Origin: Acrocarpospora pleiomorpha
GTDB lineage: Bacteria > Actinomycetota > Actinomycetes > Streptosporangiales > Streptosporangiaceae
NCBI RefSeq assembly: GCF_009687885.1
Contig: NZ_BLAF01000020.1
Location: 1-58,496 of the forward strand
Direction of reading: 5' to 3'
DNA: 58,496 nt
Shown here in pieces: positions 15,385 through 23,299 of the stretch (position 1 is the stretch's first letter; the number at the start of each line of letters is the position of its first letter). The notes under the pieces were generated by a model. The model searched no databases. It worked only from the letters and a program-made list of their open reading frames with translations, and was not told the DNA's origin. The position numbers and the translations under genes were made by a program.

Positions 15385-16671
15385 ATGCTCAGACAGGAGC
15401 TCAACGAGCTACTGACGCAGACGGGGCCGGGCACGTCCATGGGCGCCCTGTTCCGGCAGTACTGGATGCCCGCTCTGCTCGCGGAGGAACTGCCGGAGAA
15501 CGACTGCCCGCCCGTGCGTGTGAAGATCCTGTCCGAGCGCCTCATCGCCTTTCGCGACAGCGACGGCCGGTACGGGCTGATCGACGAGTTCTGCGCCCAT
15601 CGGGGAGCGTCGCTGTGGTTCGGCCGCAATGAGCAGGGCGGCCTGCGCTGCAGCTATCACGGCTGGAAGTACGACGTGACCGGCCAGTGCGTCGAGGTCC
15701 CCTCCGAGCCGGAGAACAGCAACTTCTGCAGCAACGTCAAGCTCACCGGATATCCGCTGGTCAAGGTGGGGGACATCCTGTGGACGTACATGGGCGACCC
15801 GGCGAAGCGTCCTGGCCTGCCGGAGTTCGAGTTCGTCCAGGTGCCGCCGGAGCAGACCTTCACCTCCAAGCGCTGGCAGGAGTGCAACTGGCTGCAGGCG
15901 CTGGAGGGCGGCATCGACTCCAGCCACGTCTCCTGGCTGCACTCCGGCGCGTTGAAGACCGACCCGCTGTTCAAGGGCGCCCGGGGCAACCAGTACAACA
16001 TGAAGGACCTGAAGCCGTACTTCGAGGTCGCGGAGGCGGACGGGGGGCTGTTCGTCGGCGCCCGGCGCAACGCGGAGGAGGGCACGTACTACTGGCGCAT
16101 CACGCCGTGGATCATGCCGAGCTTCACGATGGTCCCGCCGCGCGGCGACCATCCGGTGCACGGGCACTTCTGGGTCCCGATCGACGACGAGAACTGCTGG
16201 GTCTACACCTTCGACTACCATCCGGTCCGCCCTCTGACCGATGCGGAACGGCAGGCCATGATGGACGGCTTCGGCGTGCACAGCGAGAACATCCCGGGCA
16301 CGTACCGGCCGGTGCGCAACAAGGACAACGACTACCTGATGGACCGCGAGGCGCAGCGGCGCGGCGAGGACTACTCCGGGATCAGGGGCATCGCGATCCA
16401 GGACTCCTCGCTGCAGGAGAGCATGGGCCCGATCGTCGATCGCTCCAAGGAGCGGCTGGTCCCCGCCGACAGCGGGATCATCAAGGCGCGGCAGAAGCTG
16501 CGCAAGGCGGCGATCGCGCTCCGGGATGAGGGGGTCACCCCGCCCGGGGTCGACCCGGCGCACCACCGGGTACGGTCGGCCGCCGTCGTCCTGCCGCGCG
16601 AGGAGTCCTTCCTGGAAGCGTGCCGCGACGCCGTGACGGTCACCCCGGGCGTCCCGCAGGCCTCGGTGTGA
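15385..16671 (+). CDS. Rieske non-heme iron oxygenase, phthalate 4,5-dioxygenase-like alpha subunit
   Basis: The 428-residue protein has a Rieske 2Fe-2S centre (C70-x-H72 and C89-x2-H92 in FCAHRGASLWFG and RCSYHGWKY) and a mononuclear iron site (D178, H181, H186 in LEGGIDSSHVSWLHSG). Length and sequence fit the phthalate 4,5-dioxygenase/LigX type of single-component oxygenases that hydroxylate or demethylate aromatic acids. No small beta subunit is present. Electrons probably come from the ferredoxin and reductase at 23.3-24.9 kb. It is the first gene of a plus-strand operon under a GntR-type site. Confidence 0.85.
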   Translation: MLRQELNELLTQTGPGTSMGALFRQYWMPALLAEELPENDCPPVRVKILSERLIAFRDSDGRYGLIDEFCAHRGASLWFGRNEQGGLRCSYHGWKYDVTGQCVEVPSEPENSNFCSNVKLTGYPLVKVGDILWTYMGDPAKRPGLPEFEFVQVPPEQTFTSKRWQECNWLQALEGGIDSSHVSWLHSGALKTDPLFKGARGNQYNMKDLKPYFEVAEADGGLFVGARRNAEEGTYYWRITPWIMPSFTMVPPRGDHPVHGHFWVPIDDENCWVYTFDYHPVRPLTDAERQAMMDGFGVHSENIPGTYRPVRNKDNDYLMDREAQRRGEDYSGIRGIAIQDSSLQESMGPIVDRSKERLVPADSGIIKARQKLRKAAIALRDEGVTPPGVDPAHHRVRSAAVVLPREESFLEACRDAVTVTPGVPQASV

Positions 16672-16673
16672 GG

Positions 16674-17183
16674 ATGGCCGGCCAGCCGATCCTGCTCAAC
16701 AGCTGCGCCTTCGCCGCCACCGCGGCCGAGGCCCGCTTCAGGATCAACGTACCGATCGCCCCCGCCCGGGCGACCCGCGTCGTGGCGCTCGACGAGGCGG
16801 CGGCCGCGGTCGTCCGCCGTGCCGCCGAGGGGCGCTGGAGCAACGCCCGCTTCTTCACGCAGGCCACGGCCGCGCCCGCCGCCGACGGCGACGTGGCGGA
16901 CGTCGTCCTGCGGTCCGTCGACGGAACCGAGTCGTGGCTGAGTGACGAGCTGGCCGGCGTCGACGCGGCCGTCATGGTCGCCACGGCCAACGACGGCGCC
17001 GCGGTCGCCTCCGCGATCGGCGACGCCTGCACGCTGGGCGGGATCATGACCGCCGGTCTGGTGCTGGCCGGCGGGCGGGACACCCGGCTGGCGGTCGCCG
17101 CGCTGCGCCCGCACGCCCGGGTCCTGCTGGTGAGCGAGGACGAGAACGACGTGACCGAGGTGCTCACGGCGCTGCGGGCCTAG
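16674..17183 (+). CDS. hypothetical protein between oxygenase and PanB-like genes
   Basis: The 169-residue protein starts at ATG 16674, two bases after the oxygenase stop. Alternating hydrophobic strands and small-residue loops (VDAAVMVATANDGAAVASAI, GGIMTAGLVLAGG) suggest a Rossmann-like alpha/beta fold, but I recognise no family. Tight placement implies a role in the same pathway, perhaps as a partner of the PanB-like enzyme 13 bp downstream. Confidence 0.6.
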   Translation: MAGQPILLNSCAFAATAAEARFRINVPIAPARATRVVALDEAAAAVVRRAAEGRWSNARFFTQATAAPAADGDVADVVLRSVDGTESWLSDELAGVDAAVMVATANDGAAVASAIGDACTLGGIMTAGLVLAGGRDTRLAVAALRPHARVLLVSEDENDVTEVLTALRA

Positions 17184-17196
17184 AGAAAGGTCGACA

Positions 17197-18018
17197 ATGA
17201 GCAGCCAGGTTACGGTCCCCGCGGTGCAGGCGATGAAGCGGGCCGGGAGGAAGATCGTCGGTGTGGTGGTGTGGGACTACCAGATGGCCCGCATCGTCGA
17301 CCGGGCCGGCGTGGACATCGTCTCGGTCGGCGACACCGTGGGCGTCAACCTCTGGGGCCAGCCGAACCCCTTCGAGGTGACGATGGACCAGATGATCGTC
17401 GTCGCCCAGGCGGTACGGCGGGGGGTTACCCGGGCGCTCGTCAGTTGCGACTTCCCGTTCGGGCCACTGCAGGAAGGACCGGCCAGTGCGGTACGAGCCG
17501 CGATCAGGCTGGTCAAGGAGGCCGGCGTCGACATGGTGAAACTGGACGGCGCCGCCGACCACCTGGACGCGGTGACGGCCGTCGACCGCGCCGGCATCCC
17601 CGTTTTCGCCCAGTTCGGGATCACTCCCCAGACGGCGCTGCGGTACGGCTTGCCGTATTCGGCCAACCCGGGCTCCGGCGCGCAGGTTCCGGCGGAGATG
17701 ACCGAGGCTCTCGTCGAGGAGGCCAAGCGGCTGGAGGCCGCGGGGGCGGCGCTGCTGAACTTCACCAACTCCGGGCCCGTAGCCGGCGCCGCCGTCGCGG
17801 GTGCTGTGTCGATTCCGGTGGTCGGGGGTCATGGCGGCGGACCGTGGCTGGACGGGCGGATGCGCATGGCCACCGCGGCTATCGGCTATGCGGAATCGGC
17901 ACTGGACGACCCACCCGAGACCTACGCGAACGTCGCCCGGATCAGCTATGACGCCATCACCGCCTACGCCGAGGACGTACGCGCTGGACAGCAGATCAAA
18001 GGCGGCCTGCGCGCCTGA
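17197..18018 (+). CDS. PanB-like (ketopantoate hydroxymethyltransferase family) enzyme, probably altered function
   Basis: The 273-residue TIM-barrel protein keeps the PanB framework: VGDTVGVN (Mg-binding Asp), CDFPFG (second Asp) and VKLDGA (Lys). The strand that carries the catalytic Glu in PanB (usually LECVP) reads LLNFTNSGP here, with Asn in its place. This and the catabolic setting argue against pantothenate synthesis. A related lyase, aldolase or mutase reaction on a 2-oxo acid is more likely (inference). ATG 17197 has GAGAAAGG upstream. Confidence 0.7.
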   Translation: MSSQVTVPAVQAMKRAGRKIVGVVVWDYQMARIVDRAGVDIVSVGDTVGVNLWGQPNPFEVTMDQMIVVAQAVRRGVTRALVSCDFPFGPLQEGPASAVRAAIRLVKEAGVDMVKLDGAADHLDAVTAVDRAGIPVFAQFGITPQTALRYGLPYSANPGSGAQVPAEMTEALVEEAKRLEAAGAALLNFTNSGPVAGAAVAGAVSIPVVGGHGGGPWLDGRMRMATAAIGYAESALDDPPETYANVARISYDAITAYAEDVRAGQQIKGGLRA

Positions 18019-18021
18019 TGG

Positions 18022-18132
18022 CGGCCCGGCGTCCATCTCACCGGTCGCCCGCGCGCCGCACCAGGGCCAGGGCAATCCATCTCACCGGACGTCCGGGCCG
18101 CCTGACGACGGACCGGGCGTCCACCTCACTGG
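18022..18132 (+). repeat. three direct repeats at exact 44-bp spacing
   Basis: TCCATCTCACCGG at 18032-18044 and 18076-18088, and TCCACCTCACTGG at 18120-18132, recur every 44 bp, each preceded by a GGCC/GACC-GGGC-like stretch. They fill the 127-bp gap between the PanB-like gene and the hydrolase, ending just before its ribosome site. They may be direct regulator-binding repeats or a decayed tandem duplication. Confidence 0.6.
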
Positions 18133-18145
18133 AACGGAGTTTGCC

Positions 18146-19000
18146 GTGCCCACCGCGCTCATCGACGGCATCGTCACCGACTACGAAACCCTCGGCGACG
18201 GGCCGCCACTGCTCATGTTCTCGCCCGGCGGCTTCAACGCCGTCCGGGACAACTGGCGGTCGCAGGGCGTCTACCGGCGGCTGAACCTGCTCGACCAGCT
18301 GGCTGCCAGGTACACCTGCATCACCTTCGACAAGCGCGAGTCCGGGCGGTCCGGTGGCCGGGTCCAGCGCATCGGCTGGCTCGACTACGCGGTGCAGGGC
18401 AAGGGACTGCTCGACCATCTCGGTATCGCGCGGGCGCATCTGATGGGCGGCTGCGTCGGCTGCTCCATCGTCACCACGTTCGCGGTCGCCCATCCGGAGG
18501 CGGTGGCGAGCATGGTGCTCTACTCCCCGGCCGGTGGCCCCCGGTACCGGCTCACCCAGCACGAGCGGCTCGGCCGCCATCTGGCGTACGTCGCCGAGCA
18601 CGGCCTGGCGCAGGTCGTCGCGCTCGCCGGTACTACCGACGCCCCCTTCACTCAGGATCCGCGGCTCGGCCCGTGGGTGACCGTGCTGCGCCGGGATGCG
18701 GACTTCGCCGAGGCGTACGCGCGGCTGGACACCGGCCGCTACACCGCGCTGGTGGCGGGTATGGCCCGGGTGCTGTTCGACCGGGACACCGCACCGGGTC
18801 CCGAGCCGGAGGATCTCCTGCAACTGGACGTTCCGGCGCTGGTGGTCCCCGGCGAGGACGCCTCGCACGCGCCGTCGGCCGCCCGCTACCTGCAGGAGTG
18901 CCTGCCGCGGGCGGAGTACTGGGACGCCCCGGTGAGCGAGCAGACGGAGCAGAGCGCACCGGCCCGGCTGCTGGAGTTCCTGGACGCGAACAAAATCTAG
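18146..19000 (+). CDS. alpha/beta hydrolase with a Cys nucleophile motif
   Basis: The 284-residue protein starts at GTG 18146 with ACGGAG upstream. The alpha/beta-hydrolase pattern is visible: the oxyanion-loop region MFSPGGFNAVRDNW, TFDKRESGRSGG, the nucleophile elbow LMGGCVGCSIVTTFAVAHP and LDVPALVVPGEDASHAPS. The elbow is G-G-C103-V-G, so Cys replaces the usual Ser, as in dienelactone hydrolases. A role in hydrolysing a ring-cleavage product or lactone is plausible. Its stop shares a CTAG quartet with the convergent RpiB-like gene. Confidence 0.8.
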   Translation: MPTALIDGIVTDYETLGDGPPLLMFSPGGFNAVRDNWRSQGVYRRLNLLDQLAARYTCITFDKRESGRSGGRVQRIGWLDYAVQGKGLLDHLGIARAHLMGGCVGCSIVTTFAVAHPEAVASMVLYSPAGGPRYRLTQHERLGRHLAYVAEHGLAQVVALAGTTDAPFTQDPRLGPWVTVLRRDADFAEAYARLDTGRYTALVAGMARVLFDRDTAPGPEPEDLLQLDVPALVVPGEDASHAPSAARYLQECLPRAEYWDAPVSEQTEQSAPARLLEFLDANKI

Positions 19001-19449
19001 GCGAGCGGCTCGCCGCGTTCCAGCGCCGCGATCTGGTCGAGCCGCCGCTGGTGCGCGCCGCCCTTGAACGGCGTGGTGAGCCACACCTCGGTGATCCGCA
19101 CGGCCTCCTCCTCGTCGATCACCTTGGCGCCGAGGACGAGGACGTTGCTGCGGTTGTGGGCGCTGGAGATCTCGGCGAGGAACTCCGAGTGGCACAGCCC
19201 GGCGCGGATGCCCCGGATCTTGTTGCAGGCGATCGCCTCGCCGCCACCGGTGCCGCCGATCACGATCCCGCGTTCGGCGCGCCCGCCGGCGACCTGTTCC
19301 CCGACGGACGCGCACAGCGCCGGGTAGTCGACGACGTCGCCGCCGTGGGTGCCCCGGTCGTCGACCTCGTGGCCCCGATCCGCGAGCCAGGCGGCGAGCC
19401 GCTTCTTCATGGCCACGCCGTTGTGGTCCGCGGCGATGACGATCCGCAT
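18997..19449 (-). CDS. RpiB/LacAB family sugar-phosphate isomerase
   Basis: The 150-residue protein has MRIVIAADHNGVAMKKRLAA, VDYPALCASVGEQVA and IVIGGTGGGEAIACNKIRGI. The active-site Cys of E. coli RpiB is Gly here, and a Glu sits in GGGEAIACNK, as in the Glu-dependent actinobacterial RpiB type. C-terminal HxxRLDQI is present. It lies 11 bp downstream of the Pht5-like gene in the same operon, so it probably isomerises a pathway intermediate rather than ribose 5-phosphate. Confidence 0.85.
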   Translation of the reverse strand: MRIVIAADHNGVAMKKRLAAWLADRGHEVDDRGTHGGDVVDYPALCASVGEQVAGGRAERGIVIGGTGGGEAIACNKIRGIRAGLCHSEFLAEISSAHNRSNVLVLGAKVIDEEEAVRITEVWLTTPFKGGAHQRRLDQIAALERGEPLA

Positions 19450-19460
19450 GCCCTACCTCC

Positions 19461-20396
19461 TCAGGCGATCAACTGGTGGGTGCTCTCCGGGAAGAGCTCC
19501 GCCACGGTGGGCGGGCGTTCGATGATCCGTTGCCGTACGGCGTGGCGGATCAGCTCGTCGATCATCGGCCGGTTCGGGGCGATGCCGTAGGGCAGCGGAT
19601 CGGCGCTGGTGATGTCCATGACCCGCCGGTGCATGCGGTCGATCCGGGTGGGCGCCCCGATCGCGTCGCGGCGGAGGCGGTCGACGTAGCGCCGTTTGGC
19701 TTCGGCGAACGCCTCGAAGAGGGCGGGCGCGAGCCCGGGGTGCTCCGCGAGCAGCGCGTCCCTGACGACCACGAGGTGGTTGATGGGGTAGAGACCGCGG
19801 CGGCGCAGCGCGTCGAAGGCGGCCTCCTCGGCGTCGGGGATGAGGGTCGGGAACGCGTCCGACTCCACCCCGATCGCCGCGGCGAGGTCGCCGGAGGCCA
19901 GCATCGTCTCCAGGTCCGACCCGGCCGGAACGTCCGCCACGTTGCCGGGCGGACGATACTCGGCCACGTGCTCGTCGCCGGAGCGCACCCAGGTCACCTG
20001 GCCGAGGTCGACGCCGTACTCGTCGGCGAGGATGCCGCGGGCCCAGACGCCGGTGGTGACGGTGTAGCCGCGGCTGACGCCGACCCGCCGGCCGTGCAGC
20101 GCGGCCGGCGTGCGGACATCCGCGCCGCGCCGGATCGCGCCGTGGTGCAGCCCGCGCACCAGGAAGACGGGCAGGGCCGTGAACGGCTTGCCGTGTGCCT
20201 TCGCGCACAGGTAGGTGGTGAACGCCATCTCGCACACGTCGAACTCCAGCGTGCGCACCATCCGGCGGAACGCCTGGACCAGGACTGGCTCCTCGTGGAA
20301 GTCGAGGGTGAAGCCGTCGGGCGTGACGGCGCCGTCCTTGAGGGCTTCGTTGTTGCCCTGGGTGCGGGTCACGGCGGTGAGCGGTACGAGCGCCAT
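19461..20396 (-). CDS. 4,5-dihydroxyphthalate decarboxylase (Pht5)-like protein
   Basis: The 311-residue protein has a periplasmic-binding-protein-like fold without a signal peptide, as in Pht5: EFDVCEMAFTTYLCAKAHGK, LPVFLVRGLHHGAI, GRRVGVSRGYTVTTGVWARG and ILADEYGVDLGQVTWVRSGD. The ATG at 20396 was chosen over an upstream in-frame start because the operator at 20420 would otherwise fall at the start site. With the Rieske oxygenase it suggests a phthalate-type step: dihydroxylation, then loss of one carboxyl group. Homologues can act on other substrates. Confidence 0.75.
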   Translation of the reverse strand: MALVPLTAVTRTQGNNEALKDGAVTPDGFTLDFHEEPVLVQAFRRMVRTLEFDVCEMAFTTYLCAKAHGKPFTALPVFLVRGLHHGAIRRGADVRTPAALHGRRVGVSRGYTVTTGVWARGILADEYGVDLGQVTWVRSGDEHVAEYRPPGNVADVPAGSDLETMLASGDLAAAIGVESDAFPTLIPDAEEAAFDALRRRGLYPINHLVVVRDALLAEHPGLAPALFEAFAEAKRRYVDRLRRDAIGAPTRIDRMHRRVMDITSADPLPYGIAPNRPMIDELIRHAVRQRIIERPPTVAELFPESTHQLIA

Positions 20397-20414
20397 GGTT
20401 GGAGACCGTAGCAC

Positions 20415-20437
20415 GTCTTATGGTATTACCATAAGAC
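20415..20437. promoter_or_regulatory. GntR-type operator 2 (best copy, divergent promoter)
   Basis: This is a perfect 23-bp palindrome with arms GTCTTATGGTA and TACCATAAGAC around one central T. Its core ATGGTATTACCAT (20420-20432) is the consensus used for the other sites. It lies in the 82-bp gap between the Pht5-like gene (minus) and the alcohol dehydrogenase gene (plus), so one site can control both. Confidence 0.75.
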
Positions 20438-20478
20438 CTTCGGCTAGAGTGACCGCACCGTTGAGATGTGGAGGGTTC

Positions 20479-21594
20479 ATGGCAGAGCAGGTGGTGGCGG
20501 CCGTGCGCACGGCCGCCGGCACGACCGAGTTTCGTGAGTACCCGATGCCGGACATCCCCGACGACGGCGCGTTGCTCAAGGTCGAGGTGGCCGGCATCTG
20601 CGGCACCGACGTCAAGATGTACGGCAAGCCGGTGATCAAGGACCCGGTCATCATGGGCCACGAGAACGTCGGCGTGATCGCCCGCGCCGGCCGTACCTTC
20701 CGGGAACGGCAGGGCGTGACCGAGGGCGACCGGGTCTTCGTCGAACACTACGTGCCGTGCCGCCGGTGCGAATGGTGCCACCTCGGCGAGTACCGCCACT
20801 GCGAGGCGACCGACTGGCGGACGAACCCGGACGCGCGCCGCTACGGCTACACCTCGGCGGAGAATCCGTACCACCTCTGGGGTGGTTTCGCCCAGTACAT
20901 GTACCTGCCGTGGAACGCCGTCCTGCACCGGGTGCCGGACGGAGTCTCGGCGGAGCGCGCCGGGATCGCCACGCCGATGTCGAACGGCATCGAGTGGGCG
21001 CTGTTCGACGCGGGCGTGGGCTACGACTCGGCGGTGCTCATCCAGGGGCCGGGCCAGCAGGGCCTGGCCCAGACCGTCGCGTGCAAGCAGGCGGGCGCCT
21101 CGCGCATCATCGTGACCGGCACGACGCGGGACGCCGCCCGGCTGGAGCTCGCCAGGACCCTGGGGGCGGATCATGTCATCGACGTCCAGGCGCACGACCC
21201 GCTGGAGCAGATCATGGACATCACCGGGGGGAAGGGCGTCGACGTGGTGCTCGACTGCACGGCGGGAGCCGGTGTCACCCCCGTCCTGCTGGGCATCGAC
21301 GCGCTCAAGCGGCGGGCCGGGACGCTGCTGATCCAGGGGGAGATGGCCGCCTTCCCCGACTTCCCGGTGAAGAAGGTGACCGAGAAGGCCATCACCATCA
21401 AGAGCGCCCGCGGGCACAGCTTCCGGTCCTGCGAGCTGGCCCTGGCGCAGCTGGCGTCGGACCGGTTCCCGCTGGATCTGCTCACCACGCACACGTTCGG
21501 CCTGCACGACGTCGACAGCGCGGTCCGCACGGTGGCCGGGCAGGGCGATCCGGACGCCATCCACGTGTCCGTGCTGCCGAACGGAGTGGGATGA
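20479..21594 (+). CDS. zinc-dependent alcohol dehydrogenase (MDR family)
   Basis: The 371-residue protein starts at ATG 20479 with GGAGGG upstream. It has the catalytic zinc region AGICGTDVKMYG and GHENVGVI, a structural zinc lobe (CRRCEWCHLGEYRHC) and a nucleotide fold (VLIQGPGQQGLAQTVACKQA, where the glycine motif is GPGQQG). It probably oxidises a dihydrodiol, alcohol or hydroxy acid intermediate. The next gene overlaps it by 4 bp (ATGA). Confidence 0.85.
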   Translation: MAEQVVAAVRTAAGTTEFREYPMPDIPDDGALLKVEVAGICGTDVKMYGKPVIKDPVIMGHENVGVIARAGRTFRERQGVTEGDRVFVEHYVPCRRCEWCHLGEYRHCEATDWRTNPDARRYGYTSAENPYHLWGGFAQYMYLPWNAVLHRVPDGVSAERAGIATPMSNGIEWALFDAGVGYDSAVLIQGPGQQGLAQTVACKQAGASRIIVTGTTRDAARLELARTLGADHVIDVQAHDPLEQIMDITGGKGVDVVLDCTAGAGVTPVLLGIDALKRRAGTLLIQGEMAAFPDFPVKKVTEKAITIKSARGHSFRSCELALAQLASDRFPLDLLTTHTFGLHDVDSAVRTVAGQGDPDAIHVSVLPNGVG

Positions 21595-22280
21595 GCATCG
21601 TCGTCCGTAACATCCACCGCCCCGACGAGCCGACCGTGGCGGGATTCGCGGCGCTGGGTGTCGCGACGATCCACGAGGCGCAGGGGCGTACCGGCCTGCT
21701 GGACGCGCGCCTGCGGCCGATCTACCCGGGAGCGCGCGCCTGCGGCCCCGCGGTGACGGTCAGCGTGCCGCCTGGGGACAACTGGATGATCCACGTCGCG
21801 GTGGAGCAGTGCCGCGACGTGGATTTCCTGGTGGTGGCCCCCACCTCGCCCTCCGAAGCCGGATATTTCGGTGAACTGCTCGCCACCGCGCTCCAGGCGC
21901 GCGGGGTACGCGGACTGGTGATCGACGCCGGGTGCCGGGACGTGGCCGAGCTGACCCGGATGGGCTTTCCGGTCTGGTCGAAATGCGTCTCCGCGACGGG
22001 GACCGTCAAGGAGACCCTCGGGGACGTCAACACCCCGCTGGTCATCGCCGGTGCGCTGGTCCATCCCGGTGACGTGATCGTCGCCGACGACGACGGGGTC
22101 GTCGTCGTGTCGCGCCGCCGGGCCGACGCGGTCCTGGCCGCCGCGCGGGCGCGCGAGGAGAAGGAAGCGGCCTCCCGCGCGCGCTACCGGGCGGGGGAAC
22201 TCAGCCTCGACGTCGGCGGGATGCGGGAGCGGCTCGCGCGCAAGGGACTCACCTACGTCGACCAGGAGCCGGACGAATGA
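21591..22280 (+). CDS. RraA-like / 4-carboxy-4-hydroxy-2-oxoadipate aldolase-type protein
   Basis: The 229-residue protein has the class II pyruvate-aldolase signature of the LigK/GalC/HMG-aldolase group (GELLATALQARGVRGLVIDA, then GCRD with the metal-proximal Asp) and PGDVIVADDDGVVVV. In protocatechuate 4,5-cleavage and gallate pathways this enzyme splits 4-carboxy-4-hydroxy-2-oxoadipate to pyruvate and oxaloacetate. The gene directly downstream is LigJ-like, which makes that substrate. This pairing is the strongest clue to the lower pathway. Confidence 0.85.
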   Translation: MSIVVRNIHRPDEPTVAGFAALGVATIHEAQGRTGLLDARLRPIYPGARACGPAVTVSVPPGDNWMIHVAVEQCRDVDFLVVAPTSPSEAGYFGELLATALQARGVRGLVIDAGCRDVAELTRMGFPVWSKCVSATGTVKETLGDVNTPLVIAGALVHPGDVIVADDDGVVVVSRRRADAVLAAARAREEKEAASRARYRAGELSLDVGGMRERLARKGLTYVDQEPDE

Positions 22281-23299
22281 TCATCGACTGCCACGGCCAC
22301 TACACCACCGCGCCGGCCGCGCTCGGGGCCTTCCGCGACGACCAGCTCGCCCGCCTGGCCGACCAGGGCCGCCCGGCGCCTCGGCTCGCCGCCATCAGCG
22401 ACGACGCGATCCGCGAGAGCATCGAGGGCACCCAGCTCAGGCTGCTGCGCGAGCGGGGCGGCGACCTGATGATCTTCTCACCCCGGGCCTCGGCCATGGC
22501 CCACCACGTCACCGACCCGGCCACCGCCCGAACCTGGGCCAAGGTCTGCAACGATCTGGTGCACCGCGTGGCCGAGCTGTTCCCGCGGCACTTCGCCGGG
22601 GTCTGCCAGCTGCCGCAGACGCCGGGCGGATCCCTGGACGACTCGATCGCGGAGCTGCGCCGATGCGTGGCAGGCCTGGGCTTCGTCGGCTGCAATCTCA
22701 ACCCGGATCCGTCCGGCGGCCACTGGACCGCCAAGCCGCTGACCGACGAGTACTGGTTCCCGCTGTACGAGGCGATGGTCGAGCTGGACGTGCCCGCGAT
22801 GATTCACGTCTCGGAATCCTGCAACCTCAACTTCCACGCGCTCGGCGCGCACTACCTCAACGCGGACACCACCGCGTTCATGCAGCTGCTCGAGGGTGAC
22901 CTGTTCGGCCGGTTCCCGAGCCTGCGGTTCGTGATCCCGCACGGGGGCGGCGCGGTGCCGTACCACTGGGGACGCTACCGGGGGCTGGCCGACCGGCTCG
23001 GCCGGCCGCCGCTGGCGGAGCACGTCATGCGCAACGTCTTCTTCGACACCTGCGTCTACCACCAGGCCGGGATCGACCTGCTGCACCGGGTCATCGACGC
23101 CGACAACATCCTGTTCGCCTCAGAGATGTTCGGCGCCGTGCGCGGCGTCGATCCCGAGACCGGGCACCACTGGGATGACACGAAGCGCTACATCGACGCC
23201 CTCGACCTGCCGGACGAGGCGCGGGCGAAGGTGCTGGAGGGCAACGCGCGGCGGGTGTACCCCCGCCTCGACGCCCGGCTCAGGGCGGCCGGGCTCTAG
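22277..23299 (+). CDS. amidohydrolase-fold 4-oxalomesaconate hydratase (LigJ)-like protein
   Basis: The 340-residue protein has an N-terminal HxH metal motif (MIIDCHGHYTT), then LMIFSPRASAMAHHV, PQTPGGSLDDSIAELRRCV, MIHVSESCNLNFHALGAHY, VIPHGGGAVPYHWGR and FFDTCVYHQAG. The SPRASxMAHH stretch is typical of LigJ-type hydratases. It overlaps the aldolase gene by 4 bp. It predicts that ring cleavage yields 4-oxalomesaconate or a close analogue. Its stop shares a CTAG quartet with the convergent reductase gene. Confidence 0.85.
   Translation: MIIDCHGHYTTAPAALGAFRDDQLARLADQGRPAPRLAAISDDAIRESIEGTQLRLLRERGGDLMIFSPRASAMAHHVTDPATARTWAKVCNDLVHRVAELFPRHFAGVCQLPQTPGGSLDDSIAELRRCVAGLGFVGCNLNPDPSGGHWTAKPLTDEYWFPLYEAMVELDVPAMIHVSESCNLNFHALGAHYLNADTTAFMQLLEGDLFGRFPSLRFVIPHGGGAVPYHWGRYRGLADRLGRPPLAEHVMRNVFFDTCVYHQAGIDLLHRVIDADNILFASEMFGAVRGVDPETGHHWDDTKRYIDALDLPDEARAKVLEGNARRVYPRLDARLRAAGL

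Noticed and set aside
17197..18018. Annotation as pantothenate-biosynthesis PanB
   Set aside because: The catalytic Glu position is not conserved, no panC or panD is nearby, and the context is catabolic.
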